Shown: positions 52,568-61,040, counted from the first letter of the stretch. The stretch: 64,000 bases of DNA from Sphingobium sp. Cam5-1 (GCF_015693305.1 NZ_CP065139.1:861501-925500); one strand, 5' to 3'. Translations and numbers: made by a program. Notes: generated from the letters alone by a model not told the origin.

Positions 52568-53742
52568 TTATGTGCGTCCCGCCGGACCTGCTTGCTATTC
52601 TTCAGCCGTTCCAGCTCCTCGCGGGCCGATCGGGTATCCACCGAAACCTCCACCGACATGCCGGGCAGCAGCAGCTTCTTGATCGACGGGTCCGCATCTA
52701 TCGCGATACGCACGGGCACGCGCTGCACGATCTTGGTGAAGTTGCCGGTCGCATTTTGCGGAGGCAGCAGCGAAAATTGCGCTCCAGTACCGGGCGCAAG
52801 GCTGGCGACATGGCCATGCAGAGTCACCCCCGGCAGAGCGTCCACATCGATCTCCGCCGGTTGCCCCTGTCGCATCAGGCCCAGCTGCGTCTCCTTGAAA
52901 TTCGCTTCCAGATAAAGCTGCTCCACCGGCACGACCGACATCAGGCGCAGGCCGGGCTGCACGAACTGGCCGATGCGCGCCGAAAGATCACCCACTCGTC
53001 CCGCAATGCTGGCGCGTATCACCATGTCCCGGACGTTGCGCTGCGCCGCGTCCAGCTGGGCACGGGCGCTCTGGCCTTGCGCTTTCGCCTGCGCGATCTG
53101 GGCGCGCAGGCTGGCGATCCGTCGCTCCGCGCCCTGCGTCGATGCTTTCTGCGCCGCCACATCCTGCGCCGCCTGCGCCGCCTGGGTGCGAAGCGTCGCC
53201 AGCTTTTCGGCCGGTTCCGCGCCACTCGCCGCCAGCGGGGCGTATCGCGCGACTTCGGACGCTGCGTACCGCGCCTTCGTCTGCGCCGCCGCCAGCATCG
53301 CCCGCGCCTGCTCGATCGCCGCTTCCTGTTCCCCGATCATCGCTTCTGCATTGGCGGCGTTCGCCTGCGCCAGGTTGATCTGCGCCTGCCCCTGCGCCGC
53401 CTGCGCCGGATAATCGGGCGCCTCGATCCGCAACAATGGCTGGCCGGGCTTCACATCCTGATTTTCATGGACCAGCACTTCACTGATGTAGCCGGACACC
53501 CGCGCCGAAACGGTGACGCTGTCGGCCTGCAAATAGGCGTCCTGCGTGCTTTGCTGATATTTGCCGTACAGCTGATAGCGGGCAAACCAGAACGCACCGG
53601 CTATAAGAACAACCACGGCCGCAATGCCCAGAACCAGGCCCAGCCTCCGCCGCTTCGGGCGGCCTGCCCCTTCGTCAATCGCATCGTCGGGTAGGGGCTC
53701 TGCATCGACCGCATCGGCCAACGACCCCTTTGGCTCACTCAT
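52564..53742 (-). CDS. emrA: HlyD-family membrane-fusion protein (EmrA-like)
   Basis: A 392-residue periplasmic adaptor. After about 30 polar residues comes a single membrane helix 'LGLVLGIAAVVVLIAGAFWF'. A lipoyl half-motif 'VSARVSGYISEVLVHENQDV' follows, then a long Ala/Gln-rich coiled-coil hairpin (about 110-225), and the beta-barrel with 'NATGNFTKIVQRVPVRI', typical of EmrA. It is the first gene of the pump operon. The 394 bp upstream (53743-54136) contain no gene and no strong palindrome that I could find. Confidence 0.93.
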   Translation of the reverse strand: MSEPKGSLADAVDAEPLPDDAIDEGAGRPKRRRLGLVLGIAAVVVLIAGAFWFARYQLYGKYQQSTQDAYLQADSVTVSARVSGYISEVLVHENQDVKPGQPLLRIEAPDYPAQAAQGQAQINLAQANAANAEAMIGEQEAAIEQARAMLAAAQTKARYAASEVARYAPLAASGAEPAEKLATLRTQAAQAAQDVAAQKASTQGAERRIASLRAQIAQAKAQGQSARAQLDAAQRNVRDMVIRASIAGRVGDLSARIGQFVQPGLRLMSVVPVEQLYLEANFKETQLGLMRQGQPAEIDVDALPGVTLHGHVASLAPGTGAQFSLLPPQNATGNFTKIVQRVPVRIAIDADPSIKKLLLPGMSVEVSVDTRSAREELERLKNSKQVRRDAHK

Positions 53743-54136
53743 AGAAATCCTACCGTCTGGGCTTCGAAGCGATGACTTAGAGTTTGCCGCAGGCGGAAGG
53801 CAAGTTTTTTCCGACGCGGAATCGGAAATGACTTATGTCAGCAGAAGGATGACGCTGAATCCTACTAGCGCGGACAGGCCGCTGGCCAGGCACAGCAATC
53901 GAAATGGACAGAGCAGAAATACCGAGCTGTCAGGTTCCATCCTCATCCCCATTTTTCTGGCGGGGTTGTATGGATAATAGGCGATTTACGCCCCATCGCC
54001 AAATGATTTGGACGGCCAGCAGTCGCCCTGTCGAGAAAACGGCAGACAGGTTCTTTTGCGCCTTCCTTACCGGCGGGATGGGGGCTATCCCGCATAGCGA
54101 TAATATGCGCGTAACCGCCCGCTAATGGAGAGATAG

Positions 54137-54652
54137 ATGTCGCAGCCATTGCTTGACCGGATCGCACTACATGATCTGGTCATGCGCTACTGCCGTGGAT
54201 GTGATCGCCGCGACTTCGCCTTGGTGCGAACGCTGTATCATGATGACGCGATCGACGATCATGGGGCAATGTTTCAGGGAGGTCCCGACGACTTCGTTGC
54301 CTGGCTGCCCGAAATCACCGCGCATTGGGACCTGACGCGCCACAATATTACGAACAGCCTGTTCGTGATCGATGGCGACCATGCCGAGGGTGAACATTAT
54401 GTGGAGGCATGGCACCGGACCCACGGGCCGGGCGCAAAGCTGTTCATCGCCCTTGGCCGCTATCTCGATCGATATGAACGGCGCGATGGCGAATGGAAAT
54501 TCACATATCGCAGCCTGGTGTTCGATCATGGATCGATCGTGCCTGTTGATGAAGAGGCTTTTGAACGCATGAGCAAGGACGCACCCAATGGCCGCACGGA
54601 TCGGGATGATCCGTCCTTCCGTTATCCCCTGCTGGCGGGGTTGAGCGCATGA
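54137..54652 (+). CDS. NTF2/SnoaL-like protein
   Basis: A 171-residue NTF2-fold protein. 'IALHDLVMRYCRGCDRRDFALVRTLYHDDAIDDHG' is the usual N-terminal helix pair, with Tyr18 and Asp23 in the places of BaiE Tyr30/Asp35, and His69 ('TRHNITNS') in the place of His83. The BaiE Asp106 position looks like Ala ('EHYVEAWH'), so the dehydratase set is incomplete. Function is open: dehydratase, isomerase or binding protein. Its stop overlaps the alcohol dehydrogenase start (ATGA). Confidence 0.82.
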   Translation: MSQPLLDRIALHDLVMRYCRGCDRRDFALVRTLYHDDAIDDHGAMFQGGPDDFVAWLPEITAHWDLTRHNITNSLFVIDGDHAEGEHYVEAWHRTHGPGAKLFIALGRYLDRYERRDGEWKFTYRSLVFDHGSIVPVDEEAFERMSKDAPNGRTDRDDPSFRYPLLAGLSA

Positions 54653-55722
54653 GGGCCGCGATCTGGGATGGACAGTCGCTCTTCGTTAGCGACCGATTGA
54701 CGCTTCGCCCTGTCGGCCCCGGCGAGGTGCGCGTCCGCGTACTGCGGTCGGGCATCTGTCATAGCGACATCGCGATGTTGACGCCGCATTTGCCCAATCT
54801 ACCTGTCGTCCTGGGTCATGAAGCGGCTGGCGAGATTGCGGAATTGGGTCCGGGCGTCGAAGGCTGGGCCATAGGCGACCATGTCTGCGTGGGCACGCAA
54901 ACGCCTTGCGGAAAGTGCCGTGAGTGCCAGCGTGGCGAACCGCATAATTGCGACATCAATTGGGGCTTTGCGCCGGGCTTCCCCTTCACGCTGGATGGAA
55001 AGCCCGTGGCGTCCTTTGCCAACGTCTCCTCCTTCGCCAGCGAAATCGTGGTGAAGGCGTCGCAGCTCTTCGCCATCGATGATCTTCCGTTGGACCAGGG
55101 CGCGCTGATCGGGTGCGCGGTCTCGACGGGTGTCTGCGCCGCCCGCGTTCTGGGCCGCGTGCGCGCCGGGGACACCGTGGCCGTTTTTGGTGTCGGCGGC
55201 ATCGGCGTCAACGCGATCCAGGGCGCCGCCCGGAACGGCGCCCATGTAATCGCTGTCGACGCCAATCCCGCCAAGGAAGCGACGGCGCGGCAATTTGGCG
55301 CGACCGACTTTGTACTGGTGGACCCCACACAGGACAGCGAAACGGCCGCCGCCGCTTTGGCTGGCAAATACGGCCCTATCGATGTGGTGGTGGAATGCAG
55401 CGGCGCGGTCGGCGCCATCAACACCGCCTTGCGCTGCACGAAGCGCGGCGGCCGGGTGGTGCTGATCGGCATGTCGCGCCCCGGCGCAGAAGCGGCGCTC
55501 CCGCTTGGCAGCTTCGTCATGGGCGGTGAGGTGATCGCAACGATGAACGGCGGCGCGCTGCCTGATCGGGATTATCCCGAACTCATCGCGCAGGCGCGCG
55601 ACGGCCGGTTGAACATCGCCGACCAGATCAGCGGCATCTGGCCGCTCGATCAGATCAACGATGCCATCGCCGCGCTGAAGGCAGGGGAAGTAACCCGCGC
55701 CGTCATCGACCACGAAATGTGA
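54649..55722 (+). CDS. zinc-dependent alcohol dehydrogenase (class III-like MDR)
   Basis: A 357-residue medium-chain dehydrogenase. Catalytic zinc: 'GICHSDIAM' (Cys and adjacent His) and 'LGHEAAGEI'. Structural zinc: four cysteines in 'TPCGKCRECQRGEPHNC' with the standard spacing. NAD motif: 'VFGVGGIGVNAIQGAA'. Unlike the enzyme at 4483 it keeps both zinc sites. It is translationally coupled to the NTF2 gene and followed by two REP elements. Confidence 0.93.
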   Translation: MRAAIWDGQSLFVSDRLTLRPVGPGEVRVRVLRSGICHSDIAMLTPHLPNLPVVLGHEAAGEIAELGPGVEGWAIGDHVCVGTQTPCGKCRECQRGEPHNCDINWGFAPGFPFTLDGKPVASFANVSSFASEIVVKASQLFAIDDLPLDQGALIGCAVSTGVCAARVLGRVRAGDTVAVFGVGGIGVNAIQGAARNGAHVIAVDANPAKEATARQFGATDFVLVDPTQDSETAAAALAGKYGPIDVVVECSGAVGAINTALRCTKRGGRVVLIGMSRPGAEAALPLGSFVMGGEVIATMNGGALPDRDYPELIAQARDGRLNIADQISGIWPLDQINDAIAALKAGEVTRAVIDHEM

Positions 55723-55745
55723 TTGAGGGGCAATCTACTCCCTTC

Positions 55746-55827
55746 GTCACCCCGGGCTCGACCCGGGGTCCCGCTTCTTTTCCGACGCTGCCGAGGTAGC
55801 CGGACCCCGGATCAAGTCCGGGGTGAC
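55746..55827. repeat. REP-like palindromic repeat, family B, copy 1
   Basis: The left arm GTCACCCCGGGCTCGACCC is matched by the right arm GGATCAAGTCCGGGGTGAC, with GGGTCCCGC/CCGGACCCC inner pairing. A second copy at 58139 is split by the IS element. It lies just after the alcohol dehydrogenase. Confidence 0.82.
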
Positions 55828-55888
55828 GATCATTCAAACCCCACGCATCCTAAAGCTTCGTGCTTTATTTCGGCACCACCTCATAACC

Positions 55889-55993
55889 CCGTTCGGGCTG
55901 AGCCTGTCGAAGCCCTTCCCTTTTCTAAATAGAAGTAGAGCCCTTCGACATTCTAACGAGGCAAGTGACTCGTTAGGGCAGCCCGAACGGGTT
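55889..55993. repeat. REP-like palindromic repeat, family A, copy 3
   Basis: CCGTTCGGGCTGAGCCTGTC at the left and GGCAGCCCGAACGGG at the right, with GAAGCCCTT/AGCCCTTCGAC inside. Third copy of the family seen at 19585 and 41831. Confidence 0.78.
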
Positions 55994-56014
55994 GAGTGAT
56001 GCAGATTAAAGGCG

Positions 56015-56416
56015 CTACGCGTTCAGCATTTGTAGCAACTCGACCCTGTGGCATTGAGGGTCGAGGATATAGGCAGCGCGCAAACCATGTTCGGGTACGT
56101 CGGTCGCACCGAGTTCGATCGTCGCACCGGCGGCGGTCGCAACCGCCAGGGTCGCGTCAAGATCATCCACCACGAACCCCGTTGTCGCCTCTCCGGTGGC
56201 GGGGCAATTCCGGTTGGGATAGCTGACCAGAATGAAGTTGGGGGCGGGGGGCTGAGCGCCCGCAGTCTTCAGGATCACCTCGTTCATCAACGCCTCGCCT
56301 TCGCCAAGATTGATATACCCCACCACCTCAAGCCCGAACAGCTGGGTGTAGAAATGTTCGGCCGCTGCAAGGTCCTTGACGATGATCTTGGTGAAACTGA
56401 AGGCTAACGCGGTCAT
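56015..56416 (-). CDS. VOC (glyoxalase-fold) protein
   Basis: A 133-residue VOC protein: 'FTKIIVKDLAAAEHFYTQLFGLEVVGYI' starts the first module, and 'TGFVVDDLDATLAVATAAGATI' the second. 'LDPQCHRVELLQ' carries a metal-binding His/Glu. It is transcribed away from the DUF1214 gene at 56520 with 103 bp between starts. The pairing of VOC with DUF1214 repeats the arrangement at 12348-14031, though there the two are in one operon. Confidence 0.85.
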   Translation of the reverse strand: MTALAFSFTKIIVKDLAAAEHFYTQLFGLEVVGYINLGEGEALMNEVILKTAGAQPPAPNFILVSYPNRNCPATGEATTGFVVDDLDATLAVATAAGATIELGATDVPEHGLRAAYILDPQCHRVELLQMLNA

Positions 56417-56519
56417 TCCTCAACCCCTTTCATGTTACGCATTTATGTGAGACAATCTCCATATCAGCGCCTGAAAATGGCGTAAACCATTCCATCTAAT
56501 ACGCATATAGGAGAGTAGG

Positions 56520-57608
56520 GTGACCGGACAGCAAGGTGGAGAATTGCGGTTATCGGCCGTCTGGCGGAATTTCTGCGACCAGCTGGCGCAGGCGGGCGAC
56601 GTTCTGGACCGCCCCAGCGCGCCCGGCACTGCGATCGATCAGGCAGAGGGATTGCGTTATCTTTCCCGGCTGACGCGTACGGCGCTCAACATGCTGGTCG
56701 ATTCCAGCGATCCGGATTTTCCGCGCATTTTCCTGCTGACCGATGACGCGATCAAGATCGGGGCCGATAATCCCGACAATCTCTATCAGCAAATCGTCGT
56801 CCGGGGGGATCGCGACTATCGCATCACCGGCAAGCGGAACAGCGTGCCCTATTTTTCCATCGGGTCGAAGGCAAACCGTTATGCCATCGACGGCACCATG
56901 GCCTCCACGGGCGAGATCGAACTGGCCGACATGCAGTTCGGGCCGGATGGCAGCTTCGAGATCATCGTCAGCAAGACGCAAAAGCCCGGCAATTGGCTGC
57001 CGATGGCGGATGACACGACCTTGCTGATCATCCGTCAGACCTTCAATGACAAGCGCGCCGAAGTCGCGGCGGACGTGCATATCGAACGGATCAGTGACGG
57101 CCCGGCCGTGCCAGTCATACTGGCGCCGGAAACGATCGAGGCGCAGTTGAACGGCGCTGCTGCGTGGGTGCGCGGAACCGCGAATACTTTCGCGGACTGG
57201 TCGCAATGGTTCATGGAACAGCCCAACCGCATCTATGAAGGCAAGGAACAGTCGGTTTACCAGCGCGCCGGGGGCGATCCGAAAATCTGGTATGGTCACA
57301 TCTATTACGACCTCGCTCCCGACGAAGCGCTCGTCATCACTGCGAAACCACCGCAATGTCGCTTCTGGAACTTCCAGATCGACAATTGGTGGATGGAATC
57401 CATGGACCATGTGAACCGCAAGGTGTGGGTCAATGGCGCACAGGCCAAATATGAGGAGGACGGCAGCGTCATCCTGGTCTGCGCCGACAAGGACCCCGGC
57501 TACGGCAATTGGATCGACCTGTCGGGCCATCGCCAGGGAACGGGCCTCTGGCGCTGGATAGAGGCTGATGAGCATCCCGTGCCGCAATGCAAGGTCGTAA
57601 AGCTCTGA
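56520..57608 (+). CDS. DUF1214-domain protein, paralogue of 12766-14031
   Basis: A 362-residue protein. Segments 'RDYRITGKRNSVPYFS', 'GSFEIIVSKTQKPGNW', 'CRFWNFQIDNWWMESMD' and 'KDPGYGNWID' align with the copy at 12766. It is about 60 residues shorter. The start is GTG 56520 with AGGAGAG at 56509-56515. No signal peptide is seen. Its last 22 bases overlap the next NTF2 gene, indicating co-translation. Function unknown; aromatic-rich motifs hint at a hydrophobic ligand. Confidence 0.82.
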   Translation: MTGQQGGELRLSAVWRNFCDQLAQAGDVLDRPSAPGTAIDQAEGLRYLSRLTRTALNMLVDSSDPDFPRIFLLTDDAIKIGADNPDNLYQQIVVRGDRDYRITGKRNSVPYFSIGSKANRYAIDGTMASTGEIELADMQFGPDGSFEIIVSKTQKPGNWLPMADDTTLLIIRQTFNDKRAEVAADVHIERISDGPAVPVILAPETIEAQLNGAAAWVRGTANTFADWSQWFMEQPNRIYEGKEQSVYQRAGGDPKIWYGHIYYDLAPDEALVITAKPPQCRFWNFQIDNWWMESMDHVNRKVWVNGAQAKYEEDGSVILVCADKDPGYGNWIDLSGHRQGTGLWRWIEADEHPVPQCKVVKL

Positions 57609-58069
57609 CCGCCTCGGCTGACTTCCCCGCGCGTATCGCCATATTGGAAGACCGGGAGGCGATACGCGACCTCATCGCGCGCTATGGCCCTTTGGTGGAC
57701 GCGGGCAATTGCGCCGGGGCCGCCGCTCTGTGGGCCGAGGATGGCGTCTATGAAGTCGGCGGGTTCGGCAGCTACACGGGCCGTGCCGCGATCCAGGCTT
57801 TGTTGGAAGGGGAAAGCCACCAGAGCTTGATCCATGGCGGCGCCGCCCATGTCCTCAGCCCGCCGGTCATCGATCTGGACGGCGACAGCGCAACCGCCCG
57901 AACCTATTCCGTCGTCTTCCGCAAGACGGGCGATAGTTGGGAAGCCCACCGCGCCTCCGCCAATAGCTGGCACCTCGTGCGGGTCGGCACGGAATGGAAG
58001 GTGGCCCGCCGCATCAACCGTTTGCTTGACGGATCACCCGATGCCCGCGCGCTGATTGGTGGACGATAG
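57587..58069 (+). CDS. NTF2/SnoaL-like protein
   Basis: A 160-residue NTF2-fold protein: 'LEDREAIRDLIARYGPLVDAGNCAGAAALWAEDGVYEVGG' is the standard start (Tyr33, Asp38). 'IHGGAAHVLSPPVIDLDGDSATARTYSVVF' supplies the first strands with His88, and 'EWKVARRINRLLDG' closes the sheet. It overlaps the DUF1214 gene by 22 bp. The family covers dehydratases, isomerases and ring-hydroxylating small subunits, and no specific reaction can be assigned. Confidence 0.83.
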   Translation: MQGRKALTASADFPARIAILEDREAIRDLIARYGPLVDAGNCAGAAALWAEDGVYEVGGFGSYTGRAAIQALLEGESHQSLIHGGAAHVLSPPVIDLDGDSATARTYSVVFRKTGDSWEAHRASANSWHLVRVGTEWKVARRINRLLDGSPDARALIGGR

Positions 58070-58138
58070 CGGCGGGTAAAGGCGCGCCGTGGGTGCGACC
58101 GTCTTACCCGGAAGTATCCACACCAAAGCTCTTTTTCC

Positions 58139-58211
58139 ATCACCCCGGGCTTGACCCAGAGTCCCGCTGCCTTGGCAACGTCAGAGAAGAAACGGGACGC
58201 CGGATCAAGTC
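58139..58211. repeat. REP-like repeat, family B, copy 2, left part (interrupted by IS)
   Basis: CATCACCCCGGGCTTGACCC at the left continues to CCGGATCAAGTC at 58211, where the IS begins. The missing right end, ATCAAGTCCGGGGTGAC, is found at 59919-59935. Joining the two restores the sequence of copy 1. Confidence 0.8.
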
Positions 58212-58237
58212 GGGAATGATATATGTGACAAAGCAAG
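58212..58237 (+). repeat. left terminal inverted repeat of the IS
   Basis: It begins GGGAATGATATATG and ends GACAAAGCAAG. It differs from the reverse complement of 59892-59917 at three positions. Confidence 0.82.
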
Positions 58238-58259
58238 CCGCATTCTGCATGGCATGTGC

Positions 58260-58740
58260 ATGGACATCACCGCACCCCGCTTCACCGATGAAAACGCCGC
58301 CCGCGAGCATCATGAGCTTGCGTTGGCCGGATGGCCGGTATTGCCCGCGCTGTGGTTCGTTCAACTCCAAGCGCCTTCCTGCGCAGCGTGGCCGTAAGAC
58401 GAAGGCTCACCCCGAAGGTGTGCTTCGTCATGGCGTGACCCAGTGCAATGATTGCCGTGAACAATACACTGTTACGGTCGGCACTGTGTTTGAGAGCAGC
58501 AAGATCGGCCTTCACAAGTGGGTGCTCGCAACCTTCCTTCTTTGCTCATCCAAGCGCGGCATGTCGGGCCACCAACTTGCCCGTATGCTTGGCGTGACGC
58601 AAAAAACGGCGTGGTTCATGTCGCACCGCATTCGTGAGTCCATGCGCCCTGTTGATGGCGTGCCTCCGCTTGGTGGCGAAGGCAAGACCGTTTAGGCCGA
58701 CGAAACCTTCATCGGCGGCAAGGAAAAGAAGTATCCAGAT
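58260..58740 (+). pseudogene. IS1595/ISXO2-type transposase remnant
   Basis: ATG 58260 opens 'MDITAPRFTDENAAREHHE', the normal transposase N terminus. The frame then shifts by one base near 58310, and the protein continues as 'LRWPDGRYCPRCGS' and the zinc ribbon ('YCPRCGS...TQCNDC', four Cys), then the HTH 'MSGHQLARMLGVTQKTAWFMSHRIR'. A TAG at 58693-58695 interrupts it just before 'ADETFIGGKEKK', the start of the catalytic DDE domain. All remaining catalytic sequence is missing. One frameshift, one nonsense codon and a large 3' deletion make it non-functional. Confidence 0.85.
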
Positions 58741-58750
58741 ACCTGTGATA

Positions 58751-59071
58751 TCATCCTAAGAAGGTAGAGATGATAGAAACGGCAATCGCAATAACCGCAG
58801 CAACGAGCGCCAGCGTTGCAATTGTGTTGGCGTTCTTTGCCTCCCGAGCAGCGTATCGCGCCGCCTCGGCGGCAGCCCATCCCGCGTCTTTGGTTGACCT
58901 CGCGATTTCTAGACTTTCGGCTTTAGAGGCTGCTTCACGTTCTTGATCTTTTCGTGCCAACCAAGCGGTGGCGGCGATGTCCCTACCTCTGCCGCGCCCA
59001 TAGCGGCCTAGCGCGAGATTTTGCCGAACGGCATCTTCTCCGGCTTCCTCTAGTTCGTCTTCAAATCTCAC
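58751..59071 (-). CDS. small hypothetical protein with C-terminal membrane helix
   Basis: A 106-residue protein of unknown function. The first half is charged and helical ('FEDELEEAGEDAVRQNLALGRYGRGRGRD'). The middle is Ala/Glu-rich and may form a coiled coil. The last 22 residues ('IATLALVAAVIAIAVSIIS' plus TFLG) form one membrane helix, so it may be tail-anchored. It is a passenger inside the IS1595-type element, on the strand opposite the transposase remnant. Confidence 0.6.
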   Translation of the reverse strand: MRFEDELEEAGEDAVRQNLALGRYGRGRGRDIAATAWLARKDQEREAASKAESLEIARSTKDAGWAAAEAARYAAREAKNANTIATLALVAAVIAIAVSIISTFLG

Positions 59072-59116
59072 TTTGACCGTCCCCCCGACTCATCCGAGCG
59101 AGGAACATATCACTGA

Positions 59117-59233
59117 CTAATCTTTTGGCTTCTCTTTCGGACTCGACTTTTTCAGCGGTTTATGCGGCTTAGGTGGCGTGTTGAGCATCCGGCGCAGCAC
59201 ATCATCCTCTTGTTTTTGTTCGGTGCTCGACAT
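59117..59233 (-). CDS. very small hypothetical protein
   Basis: A 38-residue basic, proline/lysine-rich peptide ('VLRRMLNTPPKPHKPLKKSS' near its middle). Its ATG (59233-59231) shares a CATG with the start of the opposite-strand gene at 59232. It is upstream of 58751-59071 on the same strand and might be co-transcribed with it. The short length makes this uncertain. Confidence 0.4.
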   Translation of the reverse strand: MSSTEQKQEDDVLRRMLNTPPKPHKPLKKSSPKEKPKD

Positions 59234-59741
59234 GGCTAATTCTCCTGACATTGCCGCCCTTATACCGGCTGAAGCCCTCCAAGAGATAGGACGTCTAATC
59301 ATCAACTGGTCCCAGGTTGAAAGTGTGTTCGACCTAATTTTCCTGAGGATTGTTGTGATGGAAGGCAAGGAATCCATGACAATGGATGACCCAAAATTCA
59401 AAGAAATGGCCCACGGCATAAAAAGGCGGTGCAAAAGATTAAGGCTTCACTTTAAAACGTCCAAGCTATCTGACGAAGAAAAGTTACCTTGGATAAAGGC
59501 ACTTGATACACTATCGTCTCTAAATCGGTGGAGAGACCTATTGGCGCATGGAGTTATAAACCCTCTTAAAGACGGAGACTCTGCTGCTGCTGTTCATATT
59601 TATTTTAAAAGTTGGAACTCACCCACGAAACATGATTTCGGGCCGGTAAAGATTTCCGCCATTAAGCAAAATCGCGAAAAAATTGCTCTGCTTTGGCATG
59701 AACTAATCCGTCTGTCACTTGAGGGACAGACAGGTGTTTGA
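59232..59741 (+). CDS. hypothetical protein (IS passenger)
   Basis: A 169-residue protein I do not recognise. It is mainly helical with a regular heptad-like N-terminal part ('AEALQEIGRLIINWSQVESVFDLIFL'), and it has 'LNRWRDLLAHGVINPL', a segment found in several uncharacterised four-helix proteins. Base composition and codon use (many AAA, TTA, ATA) are unlike the catabolic genes, indicating recent transfer. ATG 59232 follows a weak site; the frame is open to 59178 but would overlap the small minus gene. Confidence 0.6.
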   Translation: MANSPDIAALIPAEALQEIGRLIINWSQVESVFDLIFLRIVVMEGKESMTMDDPKFKEMAHGIKRRCKRLRLHFKTSKLSDEEKLPWIKALDTLSSLNRWRDLLAHGVINPLKDGDSAAAVHIYFKSWNSPTKHDFGPVKISAIKQNREKIALLWHELIRLSLEGQTGV

Positions 59742-59891
59742 TGCGGACTGCCTCGATAATGCCATAGATGCTACGCGCCATTAACGCATTGTCATATTCA
59801 TCAGAGTGGGCGCACCAGTGAAGGAACGCCCATCCTCCGCCTCTGCCGTTTCCACTGTAATCTCATTACCCACCGGCCTGTCACGCAGGCT
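59742..59891. other. short gene-free right end of the IS
   Basis: No convincing gene is seen. On the minus strand a codon-like stretch around 59850-59745 reads 'GWAFLHWCAHSDEYDNALMA' and continues into the preceding gene, but it has no start codon and may be a decayed ORF. Confidence 0.3.
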
Positions 59892-59917
59892 CTTGCTTTG
59901 TCATGTATATCACTCCC
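59892..59917 (-). repeat. right terminal inverted repeat of the IS
   Basis: CTTGCTTTGTCATG...CACTCCC, the inverse of 58212-58237 at 23 of 26 positions. Confidence 0.82.
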
Positions 59918-60010
59918 AATCAAGTCCGGGGTGACCATCACTCAAACATGGTCATGCTCCAGCGAGGGACGGCTCCAGCTTTTCTAGGGCCGCCCTTCCG
60001 CTTATGCGGT

Positions 60011-60958
60011 TCAGGCGGTCTGACGAGCGACCGCAAACTGCTTTTTCGCAAAGGCGCAGGCATCCGCCATCGCCTCCTGCGCGCCCGGCAGAAAACCGAT
60101 CCATGACACGAACCCATGGACCATGCCGGGATAGCGCTTCACTTCCACTTCCACCCCGGCCTTTTCCAGCACCGGGGCATAGGCTTCCACTGCGTCGCGG
60201 ATGGGGTCGCATTCGGCGCTGGCGATAAAGGCGGGCGCCAGGCCCTGATGGCTCGTCGCCTTCATCGGACTGGCGCGGAAATCGTCGTAATCGCTCTCGT
60301 CCTTGATGTGCAATTCCCAGAAATAATGCGCATCTTCCAGGCGCAGCACAGGGCCGTTGGCGAACTCGATCGCGGACCCTTCTTCGGGGATCGGATGGAT
60401 GCCGGGGCCATACCAGTTGATCTGCGCCGCGATACGGGGCGCGCCCGCGTCTCTTGCGAGAAGGGCGCAGGCGCTCGCCAGCACGCCGCCCGCGCTATCG
60501 CCCGCCACCGCGATCAGGGCGGGATCGCCCCCCAGTTCGGCCGCATGCGCCGCCGCCCACTGCGTCGCGGCCCAGCAATCCTCGAAGGCCGCCGGGAATT
60601 TATGCTCGGGCGCCAGGCGATAGTCGACGGACACCACGATGGTCTCCGCACCCGCCGCCAGCCCGCGCGCGATCATATCCTGCGTGTCCAGATCGCCGAC
60701 AACGAATCCGCCGCCATGGAAATAGGCAGTGACTGGGAAAGGTCCCGCGCCCTCGGGCGTATAGATGCGCACCGGTATCTCACCGTTCGGTCCCGGAATG
60801 GTCCGATCGACGATCGAGGCAAGGGATACAGCAGGGGGCGGAAGCTGGATCGAACTCGACCGCACCGCCTCCCGCAACGCAGGAACCGGAGCAGTCCGGA
60901 TCGGCGGCCATTCCGGTTGATTGGCGAACATGGCCTCAAGCTGCGGGTCTAGCGGCAT
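60011..60958 (-). CDS. alpha/beta hydrolase, hormone-sensitive-lipase-family esterase
   Basis: A 315-residue carboxylesterase. The HSL oxyanion motif is 'FHGGGFVVGD' and the nucleophile elbow is 'AGDSAGGVL'. The acid is Asp in 'ASAECDPIRD' and the base His in 'GMVHGFVSW'. It hydrolyses short-chain esters or lactones. It is transcribed after the acyl-CoA dehydrogenase (82 bp gap) and may share its operon. It could open an ester produced by a Baeyer-Villiger step, though the two genes are far apart. Confidence 0.92.
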   Translation of the reverse strand: MPLDPQLEAMFANQPEWPPIRTAPVPALREAVRSSSIQLPPPAVSLASIVDRTIPGPNGEIPVRIYTPEGAGPFPVTAYFHGGGFVVGDLDTQDMIARGLAAGAETIVVSVDYRLAPEHKFPAAFEDCWAATQWAAAHAAELGGDPALIAVAGDSAGGVLASACALLARDAGAPRIAAQINWYGPGIHPIPEEGSAIEFANGPVLRLEDAHYFWELHIKDESDYDDFRASPMKATSHQGLAPAFIASAECDPIRDAVEAYAPVLEKAGVEVEVKRYPGMVHGFVSWIGFLPGAQEAMADACAFAKKQFAVARQTA

Positions 60959-61040
60959 CTCGATTCTCCTCGTTTCGTTTCAATTGTGCATCTTCTTCTT
61001 TAATTCGCGAGCGCCACCGGAGCGACGCACTGAATATTCC

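Larger units (their letters stand above)
58204..59926. mobile_element. defective IS1595-type element with passenger genes
   Basis: Inverted repeats at 58212-58237 and 59892-59917 match at 23 of 26 positions. The octamer ATCAAGTC occurs at 58204-58211 and again at 59919-59926, one base after the right repeat, which fits the 8-bp target duplication of the IS1595 family. A broken ISXO2/IS1595 transposase (58260-58740) lies inside the left end. The interior 58750-59760 is AT-richer than the rest of the window and holds three small unrelated ORFs. With no intact transposase it can move only in trans. Confidence 0.8.

Noticed and set aside
53743..54136. Small open frames (53624-53977 and 53904-54125) in the gap before the NTF2 gene
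   Set aside because: No ribosome site, no domain and low-quality composition; the first overlaps the pump adaptor gene. The gap is left as gene-free.
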